Shown here in pieces: positions 47,101 through 51,931 of a stretch of 64,000 nucleotides of DNA. The stretch is from Leuctra nigra (lineage: Eukaryota > Arthropoda > Insecta > Plecoptera > Leuctridae), in assembly GCA_934045905.1 (NCBI GenBank), contig OW203773.1, positions 14,743,246 through 14,807,245 on the forward strand, written 5' to 3'. The notes under the pieces are model-generated. The model saw only the letters and a program-made list of their open reading frames with translations. It was not told where the DNA came from and searched no databases. The stretch's first letter is position 1. Each line of letters opens with the position of its first letter. A program made the position numbers and the translations under genes.

Positions 47101-49862
47101 TATTTTGATATTTATGTATCGTATGTACTTCTGATATCTCATTTGACTTGTTATAAAACCAACTGGAAGCCGCCATTTTGAAACCGGAAGTGACATCATA
47201 TCTCAAAAACGGCTAAACAGATTTGAACGAAACCAGCGCTAAACGATTTAGACGGTTAACTTTATGTTATATAATCAGTTATATTTGCAGTTTCCTATAC
47301 CAAAACCGGAAATGACGTCACACATTTTAAAAAACTCACAAATTTACATTTTGATACAATAAATACTAGTTGAGACAGCTTATAATAAGATGTAATCATG
47401 TTTAAATTAAAATTCAAAGAGTCAGAGATTTCAGCCGCCATTTTGAAACCGGAAGTATCGTCTTATCTCGAAAACTGGTAGACTGATCGGTACGAATCTA
47501 GCGCTCAACGATTCGGAAGGACATCTCTATTCTCTATGGAATAGGAACAGTCAAACTAGAATTTTCCTGTTTATGAGCCCGGAAATGACGTCATTCAAAT
47601 TTAAAAAAATTAGAATCCCCATTCTATACAATGTATACATATTCAGAAAGCTAAAATTATACACATTAATTGTAGATATAAATTCTATGTAGCAGTGCAT
47701 TAAGTTCAGCAGCCATGTTGACAACCGAAGTGTTGCCATATCTCGGAACTGGGTTGGCCGATTGGAATGATACCTTTGCTATTCTTCATAAAATACCATT
47801 TAAGCAAATATATAGCAGATTTTTTATTAGTAGTAACCAAATTGTAAATGGTGATTTTTTTTACAGGACTTAAAAATTGTTCATTCGATTTGTATCACAA
47901 ATTTTAAGAATAAACTAAAAAAAGGAGTGATATCCCCATAAAAAACACTCCGTGTAAAAATACCAGCCAAGTCTCTTCAACTAAAAAAAAATATATGAAA
48001 TCTAAAAATTCTGCACTGAAAAGTAGTGATATCAAAAAATGAGCCAAGTCAAAACTTTATTTGAAAATCAAAAAATACTTGGCGCATCGTTTTTTTAGGG
48101 CATTATAGGTATACTATATATGTATATTTGATGTATATTTTATATCTGGCCTATACTTCTAAGCTATGTATATACACGATGCGCCAAGTATTTTTTGATT
48201 TTCAAATAAAGTTTTGACTTGGCTCATTTTTTGATATCACTACTTTTCAGTGCAGAATTTTTAGATTTCATATATTTTTTTTTAGTTGAAGAGACTTGGC
48301 TGGTATTTTTACACGGAGTGTTTTTTATGGGGTAACTATTAAACAAGGCACGATGCAAAATGAAAAAGTGCTTCTAATACACAATCAGACTGATCATGTG
48401 AACATCCTATCAAAGTAACACCCACTTAAGAAACCACTTTTCTCTCTCAATTTGCTTAAACGGCCGAACGATTGCACCACCTAAATGTCTGTTGTTTTGT
48501 GGACAGAGGGTCGAGTGGAGGAGCTGCAGAAGCGACTGGCAGAGTTGAAGAGAATCGAGAGGAATCGTCCGAATGCTGCTCCAGAGAAGTACAATTACGA
48601 GAAGCTGACTCGGGCGATCGAGAGGAAGATTTGTCATCTCAAGGGAGAGCTCGGTAAGCAATCAGCTCATTATTCTATCAACTAGATAAGCAATTAAATA
48701 GTAAATCAATTAATCATAGTGGTGAATTTAAGATGGCTGGGTAGTGAGTTTGACCGTGAAGAGTTTTTAATCGATTTTTATCAATTTATTTTACCAATGT
48801 AATTGTAAACAGAATAAGGCTTTGTACAAGTATTCAGAACAGTTCAATGAAAATAATTCCCTGACTTGTAATGGTTTATTAGATTTACTTTGTCCTACAA
48901 CCGATTAGTGCCCGAAAATTAGTAAAAAAATTATGGCACTAAACATCTGTTGGACAAAATAAAACTAATAACTTATTCCAAACTATGAAATTATTTTCAT
49001 TGAACTGTTCTGAATACTCGCACAAAGCCCTTTTTTGTTAACAATTACATTGGTAAAATTTATTGATAATAATCGATTAAAAAACTCTTCGAGGTCAAAC
49101 TCACTACCCAGCCGTCTTAAGAGAGAAGAAAGTGTTCTGAGAATAATTTTAAGGAAGAGGGAGATTAAAGGTTTTATAAAGTGAGAAATAATGTTGAGGA
49201 GGATATCAACAAGTGGATGAAGTATAGCTGAGGGAAGTGCAATGAGCATGTTGATGAAATAAAACTTTGCGAAATGTCTAGATATAAAACTGTTTTGTCA
49301 GATGGAGTGAGTGAATATAATAGATTAGATCAAAAATTAACTGAATGTAACACTGTGGGTCAATTTAAAATGAAAATGATTGAATACTTGAAAAGGAAGA
49401 GTGTAACAGATAAAATAACTATTGTTAAGTGTATGTAACATAACATGTAATACTAAAATAGCGAAAGCTAAATAAATAATTATAAAACAAAACAGAGCTT
49501 AAAACTGAAGACCATTGAAAGTGGGAATATGGAGGAAGAATAGCTAGCAGGTAATCATGGAATTATCAACATGCAATTGCTTGTAGCTTAGTGGGAAAGA
49601 ATTGTGATATATTTAAATTTGGATGAATATATTTACTGTTATTGATAATTGATACATGCATCATCTTCACATCAGTGAACAACACTTATCTGGTAATAAC
49701 TGTCGTTGGTGAATAAATGGATTGATTTTCTGGAATGAATCTCGATTTATAATTATCACGCTGTTTTTTTGCTTGTTTCCAGAAATTTTCAAGGGGATGG
49801 CGAACCAGACGACAAGCCAACCGACGATCTCTAACGATTTCCCAGACAGCGGCGAGGAATAA
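11122..49862 (+). CDS. Paralog B: unknown 18-exon gene, about 638 aa, all phase-1 introns
   Basis: Unrecognised product. Exons: 11122-11179, 12219-12317, 15616-15744, 16194-16253, 16832-16894, 17516-17650, 18437-18469, 21076-21156, 22482-22772, 24179-24241, 25228-25362, 26835-26867, 27405-27485, 28777-29070, 30339-30404, 37700-37768, 48507-48653, 49783-49862 (TAA). Every border is AG/GT, every intron is phase 1 and the frame stays open throughout. The start chosen is ATG 11122 in a CAAC-ATG context; a splice into 11139 from an unseen upstream exon is also possible. No signal peptide or membrane segment is seen with this start. Exon 2 is polar, exon 3 is Ser/Cys-rich, exon 4 is Pro-rich (RPPPGPPP). 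Exons 5-9 and 10-14 are duplicated blocks. Exons 15-18 match paralog A and end in a charged helix and an acidic tail. Introns 15 and 16 carry a LINE and a DNA transposon. The regular splicing argues for a real gene. Confidence 0.7.
13219..15565 (+). mobile_element. Composite ETS/CRE-array element joined to a long-arm foldback (copy I)
   Basis: It starts at CTAGTGGAGCGGTCGCTCC, itself a hairpin, with CAGCCAAGTCG just inside. The first part (to about 14442) contains five copies of ACCGGAAGTGACGTCAT at 13662, 13785, 13930, 14085 and 14237, one per unit of roughly 120-155 bp. The second part (14443-15565) is a foldback with arms of about 210 bp starting CCCAGAAAAAACACTCCG and containing CCAAGTC and ACGATGCGCCAAG motifs. 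No transposase is seen. It occupies intron 2 of paralog B and ends only 50 bp before exon 3. The same order recurs at 46487, 54610 and, inverted, 53746-57563. Confidence 0.65.
15932..16160 (+). repeat. tRNA-derived SINE, Val-like head
   Basis: The head (15933-16010) folds as a tRNA: acceptor TCCGACC/GGTCGGA, D-arm GCTC/GAGC, A box TAGCTCAGTTGGT and B box GGTTCGAGCCC. The anticodon reads AAC (Val-like), but position 33 is C instead of the near-universal U, so a SINE head fits better than a working tRNA. The body continues CATCCTGACTCCATG-like and ends AT-rich. A 5'-truncated copy lies at 26965-27235. It sits in intron 3 of paralog B. Confidence 0.65.
16443..16577. repeat. Palindromic MITE-like repeat
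   Basis: Arms GGCTATTCTAAATT with CTTGTCGTCTCG and the complement CGAGACGACAAG with AATTTAGAATAACC. It lies in an intron of paralog B. Related sequence occurs near 9250. Confidence 0.6.
16944..17300 (+). repeat. 5S-rRNA-like SINE (SINE3 type) fragment
   Basis: The stretch from about 16944 carries hallmarks of 5S rRNA: CGGTTCTCGTCAGATCACC followed by TTGGATGGGTGACC, with the intervening 5S segment deleted. The downstream body contains CCTTCGGATGGGAAGTTAAG, a motif I associate with insect retroposons. The 3' end is AT-rich (AATAATAATAAAAA). It sits directly after exon 5 of paralog B. Confidence 0.5.
17974..18364. mobile_element. TTAA-flanked foldback MITE, copy 1
   Basis: About 390 bp, almost entirely self-complementary. 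It starts TTAAGACGGCTGGGTAGTGA and ends with the degenerate complement and TTAA. The TTAA target fits piggyBac-type mobilisation, but no transposase is in the window. Copies at 24709, 26279 and 48728. Confidence 0.75.
18845..19021. repeat. Inverted repeat beside a LINE end
   Basis: Arms TAAAGAGTAAATATGTGTC and the complement ending ATATCTACTCTTTA, about 180 bp apart. The minus-strand LINE tail begins at the right arm. Confidence 0.55.
19022..20867 (-). mobile_element. 5'-truncated LINE with reverse transcriptase, (TTCTA)n tail
   Basis: A minus-strand ORF at 19228-20610 encodes about 460 aa of reverse transcriptase. Motifs in order: NFRPIALLSVFSKILE, DSQHGFRKSRST, YDYSKAFDMVNHELL, RGVPQGSTIAPILF and the catalytic YADD, then a thumb and C-terminal region (LQYGINIWG, LQKRAVRYL). 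Upstream sequence to about 20867 continues the domain in frame (KKKSSGFDKVP, FPEKLKYAVIK) across an in-frame stop near 20666. The 3' UTR ends in five TTCTA-type units at 19022. No endonuclease or ORF1 remains, so it is a dead copy of a non-LTR element of the CR1/Jockey group. It lies antisense in intron 7 of paralog B. Confidence 0.85.
20868..20897. repeat. ATCT microsatellite
   Basis: Short run of CTAT/ATCT units at the truncated upstream edge of the minus-strand LINE. Confidence 0.6.
21952..22314. repeat. MITE-like element with GCGTATCCAGG-type ends
   Basis: The left end has ACGCGTATTCAGGGGGGG and the right end has the inverse of GGCGTATCCAGGA next to a C/T-rich run. Poly-G/poly-C tracts lie inside both ends. 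No coding content. It lies just upstream of exon 9 of paralog B. Confidence 0.45.
22330..22595 (+). repeat. 133-bp tandem duplication of a splice acceptor and the start of exon 9
   Basis: Two nearly identical 133-bp units each contain TTGACATTTTCTTTTTAG followed by the first part of exon 9. Acceptors are at 22349 and 22482. The period is not a multiple of three. Reading from the first acceptor meets TGA at the unit junction, while reading from the second gives the full 291-nt exon. Confidence 0.85.
23094..23260. repeat. Inverted-repeat MITE, about 167 bp
   Basis: The termini GGGGGCCAATTCTTGAG and the complement of GGGGGCCATTTCTTGAG are followed by TTCACG-type arms and a central AT stretch with ACCGTTTTACGTTT motifs. 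Confidence 0.65.
23405..24138 (+). mobile_element. Degraded 3' LINE fragment with (ACTTGA)n tail
   Basis: Conceptual translation with frameshifts and stops matches the C-terminal part of the LINE at 19-20.6 kb: YIHSRLQYGINIWG there corresponds to FIHSKLLYGIEM here, and FDPTTAGVYFKDSCRPLF to FNPTADICYKDSCKPLF. The 3' end is a run of ACTTGA units (about 24083-24138) ending about 40 bp before exon 10 of paralog B. It is a dead relative of that lineage with a different tail repeat. Confidence 0.75.
24709..25096. mobile_element. TTAA-flanked foldback MITE, copy 2
   Basis: Same family as 17974-18364: TTAAGACGGCTGGGTAGTGA at the left and CTCACTACTCAGCCCTCTTAA at the right in reduced form, with long complementary arms. 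It lies in intron 10 of paralog B. Confidence 0.75.
25600..25940. repeat. Large foldback repeat
   Basis: Arms of about 90 bp are complementary: GTGAAATCCACCTCGACC and CAGCTGATGTAAACAAACCA at the left, their inverse at 25840-25930. A short inner inverted repeat surrounds CATAGAGACA/TGTCTCTATG near 25725-25775. No coding content. Confidence 0.65.
26279..26803. mobile_element. TTAA-flanked foldback MITE, copy 3, interrupted
   Basis: Starts TTAAGACGGATGAGTAGTGA. Similarity to the family runs to 26616, is broken by another MITE at 26617-26759, then resumes as a degraded right end near TTAGCCGTC at about 26790-26803. It lies just upstream of exon 12 of paralog B. Confidence 0.6.
26617..26759. repeat. 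CCGGTC-ended MITE, copy 1
   Basis: Termini GGACCGGTCTTTCAATGC and the complement of GGGCCCGGTCTTTCAATAC. The core contains ATTGCCATGGCAACAACCAA. Nested in a TTAA MITE. A second copy is at 50798-50950 and a decayed one at about 26190-26275. Confidence 0.7.
26965..27235 (+). repeat. tRNA-derived SINE, 5'-truncated copy
   Basis: Begins inside the head at GCTCTCGCCCGGCAAGTGAG and retains the B box (GGTTCTAGCCCC) and GGTTCGGTCGGA. The body matches the copy at 15932. The 3' end is a run of TTGAA units (27217-27232). Confidence 0.65.
27971..28021. repeat. Perfect 13-bp inverted repeat with poly-C core
   Basis: CCAGGCATACCTG and its exact complement flank a GC-rich core with a poly-C run. Probably a shrunken MITE. 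Confidence 0.6.
29257..29550 (-). pseudogene. LINE reverse-transcriptase C-terminal fragment
   Basis: Minus-strand translation gives RERLKWFGNMNRMNIERIA, then RSVGRPRAQLIEEDV and a trailing DNDIWNGLVRKKRK. The layout WFGH-like, GRPR, LxxDRxxW-like is typical of the C-terminus of insect LINE polymerases. Nothing upstream remains. It lies in intron 14 of paralog B. Confidence 0.6.
29732..30010 (-). pseudogene. Second LINE 3' fragment with poly(A) end
   Basis: Minus-strand frame: DRWEEQIRDDLMARGVEN, then EQERWWEDDERWSALVER, a Glu run and a stop at 29844-29846. This resembles a LINE polymerase C-terminus. A short 3' UTR follows with AATAAA and a terminal A-run near 29732-29741, so it is the 3' end of a retroposon. 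The rest is lost. Confidence 0.55.
30339..30404 (+). other. Paralog B exon 15, the exon shared by all three copies
   Basis: A 66-nt phase-1 exon with peptide IQAEVAIQDEIEDVDDEAEG, strongly acidic. It matches 1758-1823 in paralog A and the decayed copy at 60877. Introns flanking it in A and B are also alignable by eye. Confidence 0.8.
30456..31725. mobile_element. TA-flanked inverted-repeat element, CCGGGTGGCC ends
   Basis: Left end TATACCGGGTGGCCCAAAAA, right end the complement of TATACTGGGTGGCCAAAATA. Arms of roughly 220 bp stay complementary inward (a shared stretch around GAGCTC and AATTGATTATAC-like sequence). TA at both ends suggests Tc1/mariner-type target use. No transposase; the 82-aa ORF at 31059-31307 is low-complexity and not supported. 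It lies in intron 15 of paralog B. Confidence 0.6.
31983..34364 (+). CDS. LINE ORF1: SAP, PHD finger, TARG1-like macro and SGNH hydrolase domains
   Basis: About 793 codons. SAP-like DNA-binding segment at residues 21-60 (IDELKMYEIKSELFNRGI). PHD-type zinc finger at about 95-150 with CFYC, LLCDGYCNRWAH, ACLHL and WWCKPC spacing. Macro domain at about 330-475: GNLFDAPADYAFAHCVG, MGSGIAVQFK, LVTKEKSSGKPT, LPKIGCGIDGFTWD. Order and residues resemble OARD1/TARG1, the ADP-ribosyl-glutamate hydrolase, including the lysine after LVT and the aspartate in GCGID that are catalytic in that family. C-terminal SGNH fold at about 616-776 with the nucleophile block LLLGDSTL; the usual C-terminal Asp-x-x-His block reads DGNRLNNLG, with Arg for His. 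In CR1-type LINEs ORF1 esterase and zinc-finger modules are known; a macro domain there is unusual to me. The GTG at 31983 is only the edge of the frame; ATG 32064 is the first Met. Confidence 0.8.
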   Translation: MKPGSSCLQTRSSDSPHFILKSIDELKMYEIKSELFNRGIKDVMGKKSVLVDRLKDVMKTLNQDPEVFMFETNDKIVEDISSSARTVPKKTVRQSCFYCTIEVLDSDKALLCDGYCNRWAHIACLHLSNLQYNTLSTIKSAQWWCKPCTIEHRNKKIDCGASDQWLKSIKSMEGILKELINEQKMTKTTLHMLSNEVQELREGVVSLASHIGSKRENSQISTDYSSEISNSFCVVNETSAKVLTLDVEEQKKGVEVEEGEDRGVEHKCTLDGGQINKNAMNNFCSAINEVSFEVSTADVADSGTEIEDGILRITDVISTDTARSLRQLPANSCINVIRGNLFDAPADYAFAHCVGKDLVMGSGIAVQFKSRFGGSQLLAAQKKDIGEVVYQEVDGRPIFHLVTKEKSSGKPTLIDFVKTISSLKSICIEKDIKKLALPKIGCGIDGFTWDLVKSVLENTFKESDVIIKVYSLHAGQRLSTQRSVAWSSDNSKTRNPRTTAVLNRHAQKVQNGIQSKSYPQNNHTDKDYNETGRVWTSKTRNQRSNALNRPMIHLPNKPLVQDYDLRFGESENKTLLNDPISVSVTASTVPAESNQVRIESCPRSHGTSNRTIIMPTMLLLGDSTLANARDFHLWKNEDSRIFPGIRISELTKQLQLSQPEEPMKHDIVFLQVGVQDAKLGIDAANLVNDFANLLRVVKETFKGAEICASGVPLRKDLGIATVCRMNCIIREEVIRKGGWFVDPGQHIGAREMKADGNRLNNLGENTWLEIFKDFGKSMIRVKNNANFSGNWLR
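34394..35392 (+). CDS. LINE ORF2 part 1: APE-type endonuclease
   Basis: Encodes the apurinic-type endonuclease that nicks target DNA. Motifs in order: LLINSRSILKK, VVVETWLS (catalytic Glu), GGVMIGTKH, VIGTYRS, VAGDLNFPEIEW (Asp/Asn pair), and the terminal VDLSDHKAVIVEV. After the domain the frame runs to TAA 35390-35392 and then continues in the same frame as the reverse transcriptase, so this is one ORF broken by a single stop. The true start is unclear, as the frame opens without an early ATG. Confidence 0.85.
   Translation: MREKGDVINQRNAVRLLLINSRSILKKIDNFRTIVETYDPDLFVVVETWLSQDINNSEVSLANYTLHRNDRNRHGGGVMIGTKHELKGKVLWTDDNFEMICVAISTSKSKTINVIGTYRSSTGGIEFLQRLNDHLQRQDINQRTIVAGDLNFPEIEWKHGIATNVITKQGVVYSIMNQGYEQVVKEGTRMIDGTRSNLLDVVLINPIDSLLRSDVVEVDLSDHKAVIVEVECDMNGLVTEAETKAVVWCYKKTNRRGLQDELSYNFSDWASVDKNVEELWDGFLNICKAAMVHHIPQLVLKKNSDPQYYNEKIKKLKRKVRNHYNRGKFRGG
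35393..37297 (+). CDS. LINE ORF2 part 2: reverse transcriptase
   Basis: About 634 codons in frame with the endonuclease. Motifs: [69 protein letters not shown] (first catalytic Asp), [20 protein letters not shown] and LFADDLVVY (catalytic FADD), then NVKKC and YKYLGVWID, and a basic C-terminal tail with [12 protein letters not shown]. This arrangement fits the CR1/L2/Rex side of non-LTR elements. Apart from the preceding TAA, all core residues are intact. Confidence 0.9.
   Translation: [634 protein letters not shown]
37871..38079. repeat. Near-perfect foldback MITE, about 209 bp
   Basis: Arms of about 100 bp are complementary almost throughout, around the centre near 37976: left CAATAGACAACATCATAAAT ... 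ATGCAGTATACCGTGATCC, right the inverse. It lies about 100 bp after exon 16 of paralog B. Confidence 0.8.
38467..39520. repeat. Left terminal inverted repeat of the XPG-like transposon
   Basis: Two tandem units of about 640 bp. Repeated landmarks are ATACTTTCTGCGTAATTAGC and CGAGTATGAGGAATCC. A 12-G run (about 39026) corresponds to a 20-C run in the other arm. Confidence 0.8.
39528..44378 (-). CDS. Transposon protein: N-terminal unknown, XPG/FEN1-like nuclease, tesmin CXC domain (one internal stop)
   Basis: Exon 1 runs 44378-39753, exon 2 39665-39528, joined by an 87-bp intron (GTACAT...ATACAG). About 1,587 codons, broken by one in-frame TAA at 40499-40497; the frame continues unchanged. Residues 1-1170 are unrecognised, with Cys pairs near the start (CVLC, CPA). 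From about 1177: TAIIVDGAAAVHK, then LDLVFDVYLDNSLKASTR, read as the XPG N-region (Asp; FDG-like; Lys and Arg). After the stop: NHEEADSRLLLH (Glu-rich I-region), STVDSDVLIIAL and FSGCDTVSAFSGRGKKT, matching the order EEAD / T-D-SDVL / GCD-G-GKKT of FEN1/XPG nucleases. Exon 2 carries LVKCGCKIRCGPKCSC, then CTQLCLCDGQC, a tesmin/TSO1 CXC DNA-binding motif. The HEEAD plus FSGCDTVSAFSGRGKKT type of protein is one I recall from many invertebrate genomes. The nuclease reading is by motif only. Confidence 0.75.
44917..45982. repeat. Right terminal inverted repeat of the XPG-like transposon
   Basis: Inverse of 38467-39520 with few differences, again as two tandem units of about 640 bp. It contains a run of 20 C residues at 45403-45422. 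Confidence 0.8.
46487..48332 (+). mobile_element. Composite ETS/CRE-array element plus short foldback (copy II)
   Basis: Starts CTAGTGGAGCGCTCGCTCC. The array part holds about six ACCGGAAGTGACGTCAT-like sites between 46911 and 47590, several with one or two changes, set in units containing GCCGCCATTTTGAAACC. The last 400 bp (47934-48332) are a near-perfect hairpin starting CCCCATAAAAAACACTCCG. It ends about 175 bp before exon 17 of paralog B. Confidence 0.65.
48507..48653 (+). other. Paralog B exon 17, charged helical exon
   Basis: 147 nt, phase 1. The peptide begins GRVEELQKRLAELKRIERN and continues to a KICHLKGELG end, rich in Glu/Lys/Arg with a leucine-like heptad pattern, so a short coiled coil is plausible. 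It is nearly identical at DNA level to 4506-4652 in paralog A, the best-conserved exon of the pair. Confidence 0.8.
48728..49120. mobile_element. TTAA-flanked foldback MITE, copy 4
   Basis: TTAAGATGGCTGGGTAGTGA at the left, complement ending CAGCCGTCTTAA at the right. It starts about 75 bp after exon 17 of paralog B. Confidence 0.8.
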
Positions 49863-49963
49863 ATTCAAAGTTGATCACAATTACCAGAGAGTTGTTTTCA
49901 CTTTTTGTACGAGGAGGAGTGTTGATGTGAAGTGTTTGCTATTAGTTCTTATGGTTTTATTTT

Positions 49964-50475
49964 ATCCTCCTCAGACCCAGACACATATTTTTTGCCCGGA
50001 TTTTGGTGAAATTTTTTTTTCTTAGAGAAAATTACTCGAAAAAATTTAAAAATATATATAAAAAAATCAAAAATATTTTTATTTTTTTTATGTTTTGGAT
50101 ATTTTTATTTTATTTTTATTGACTAATTAAAAAGTCATTGATAGGGTGTTAATTTAAAAAAATATATCATCTCTGTTGTTTTGTTAAGGCATTTAAGCAA
50201 TAAAACATTTATTTCTTATATTCCACAATAAATAATTAAAATTTTATTAAATTACTGTAAAATGGGTTTTGCAAAGACGGCCATATTTTTTTGGTAGCTA
50301 ATATTCAGATGATTGTCACAGCGTCGATCTTCAATCTTCAAAAAAATTCTGTTGTGTGCGTCACAACCTATGTTACATCTAAAAAATACTGAACTGCAAG
50401 TCCCTACGACTTCATAAATACCGAAGTCGGTCACTTTTTGTGTATCCTACAGGATACCAGGGGTCTGAGGAGGAT
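49964..50475. mobile_element. Short inverted-repeat element, 15-bp perfect ends
   Basis: ATCCTCCTCAGACCC at 49964-49978 and its exact complement at 50461-50475. The interior is AT-rich, without a supported ORF. It lies about 100 bp after the stop of paralog B, possibly in its 3' UTR. Confidence 0.6.
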
Positions 50476-50797
50476 TGATTGCTGAAGTCAATGAAGCTGA
50501 AGTTGATTTTTAAATATCTTACGACACACCTCCATGGTGCAATAATGGCCGTGTCTGAACTGTCAAGTTTCCTCAACGGTCAAACGCATTCTCAGCATGC
50601 TGTGGTCATCTGTTCGAATCTCAGTACGTTGATTTATTTTATTTAGTTATTATAATAACTTTTAAACTCCTTTCTCTGAATGAGGATTGTCTAGGGAGTT
50701 GATGAAAGTTAAAGTAAAAATGACGAGGAACCCAACATTTGCCTCTCGCCTGAGGGAAATCACGTATCAACATTTGTCTAAATTACGTGACCGTCCT

Positions 50798-50950
50798 TTA
50801 GGGCCGGTCTCTCAATGCCTTGCTAACTTTTATACAGTCAATTAGGACTATATTGCCATGGCAACAACCAATGAAATTCCTAGCATGACCACTAACTAAC
50901 TGTTAAGAGCTAATTGAGACTTAAGCAGAGTATTGAAACGCCGGGCCTTA
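50798..50950. repeat. CCGGTC-ended MITE, copy 2
   Basis: GGGCCGGTCTCTCAATGCC at the left and the complement-like GTATTGAAACGCCGGGCC at the right, flanked by TTA on both sides, a likely target duplication. The core matches the copy at 26617. Confidence 0.75.
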
Positions 50951-51000
50951 GACGATAATACGACGATTACGATTTATAAAGAAGGATAATAGATATTTAC

Positions 51001-51271
51001 GCTGGGTTCCCTTACTTCGCATCAAATTCGCTTCCGGTTCGCTTCGCTTTCGCAAAATGGCTACCTTTTAACAAAGGAAATCGTCCATGTTTACATTCGC
51101 ATGTTCACTTGTTTCGGTTTCGTCAAAGTTAAAATTGGCTCAACTTTAACGAAACCGAAACACGGGAACAAGCGAATGTAAACATGGACGATTTCCTTTG
51201 CTAAAAGGTAGCCATTTTGCGAAAGCGAAGCGAACCGGAAGCGAATTCGATGTGAAGTATGGGAACCCAGC
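51001..51271. repeat. Near-perfect palindromic foldback, 271 bp
   Basis: GCTGGGTTCCC at the left end and its complement at the right. Arms of about 125 bp are complementary with few mismatches (GCTTCGCTTTCGCAAAATGG, CATGTTTACATTCGC). No ORF. Confidence 0.85.
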
Positions 51272-51931
51272 TTTAGTCCGTTAGCATAATACACAGCGTT
51301 ACTTAACACTATAATCAAATTTGATTAGTTATTGGTCTTCGATCCTTTAAAGAAGTTTAAAGTAATGATTTTTAGAAATCTGTGATTGTTTGCATAAACT
51401 TCTACGTCTGTGATATTTCTTTAAATGACTTTATGCAATTTATTTTGTGTTTACACTTTTAATGAAGGAATAAAGAATATTAATTTTTGAACATGTAGGT
51501 ACCATTTATGTAGGTACTTATATCTATATAGGTGCTCAATAAATTACATAATTTTGATAAAATAAATATCCTTGTTTTGTAGCTCCTCGGCCTTTTTATT
51601 ATTACAGAGTTTGAGCTTGTGGCACTGTGAGTTTGTGCGCCGTATGACTTGGCTGCAGTGAAGCGACCGCTCCACTAAAATCATCGATTTCATGACTAAA
51701 GTTGGCGCTTTATTATTCAGGATAGCTCAATAATCTGAAATGACATTAAAATGGGACCGACTTAATTATTTAATCTTCTTCCTTGATTGCCTCTCCTTTC
51801 ACCATGGTATTCAGTTACGTATTCCACCTTTCATTCATCGGCATTTGAACTCAATCGTATTTACATTGCAACAAGAATTTATTGAGAAGATAATAGAAAA
51901 GAGGTTTGCCAAATCTACTTCTGACATCTAA

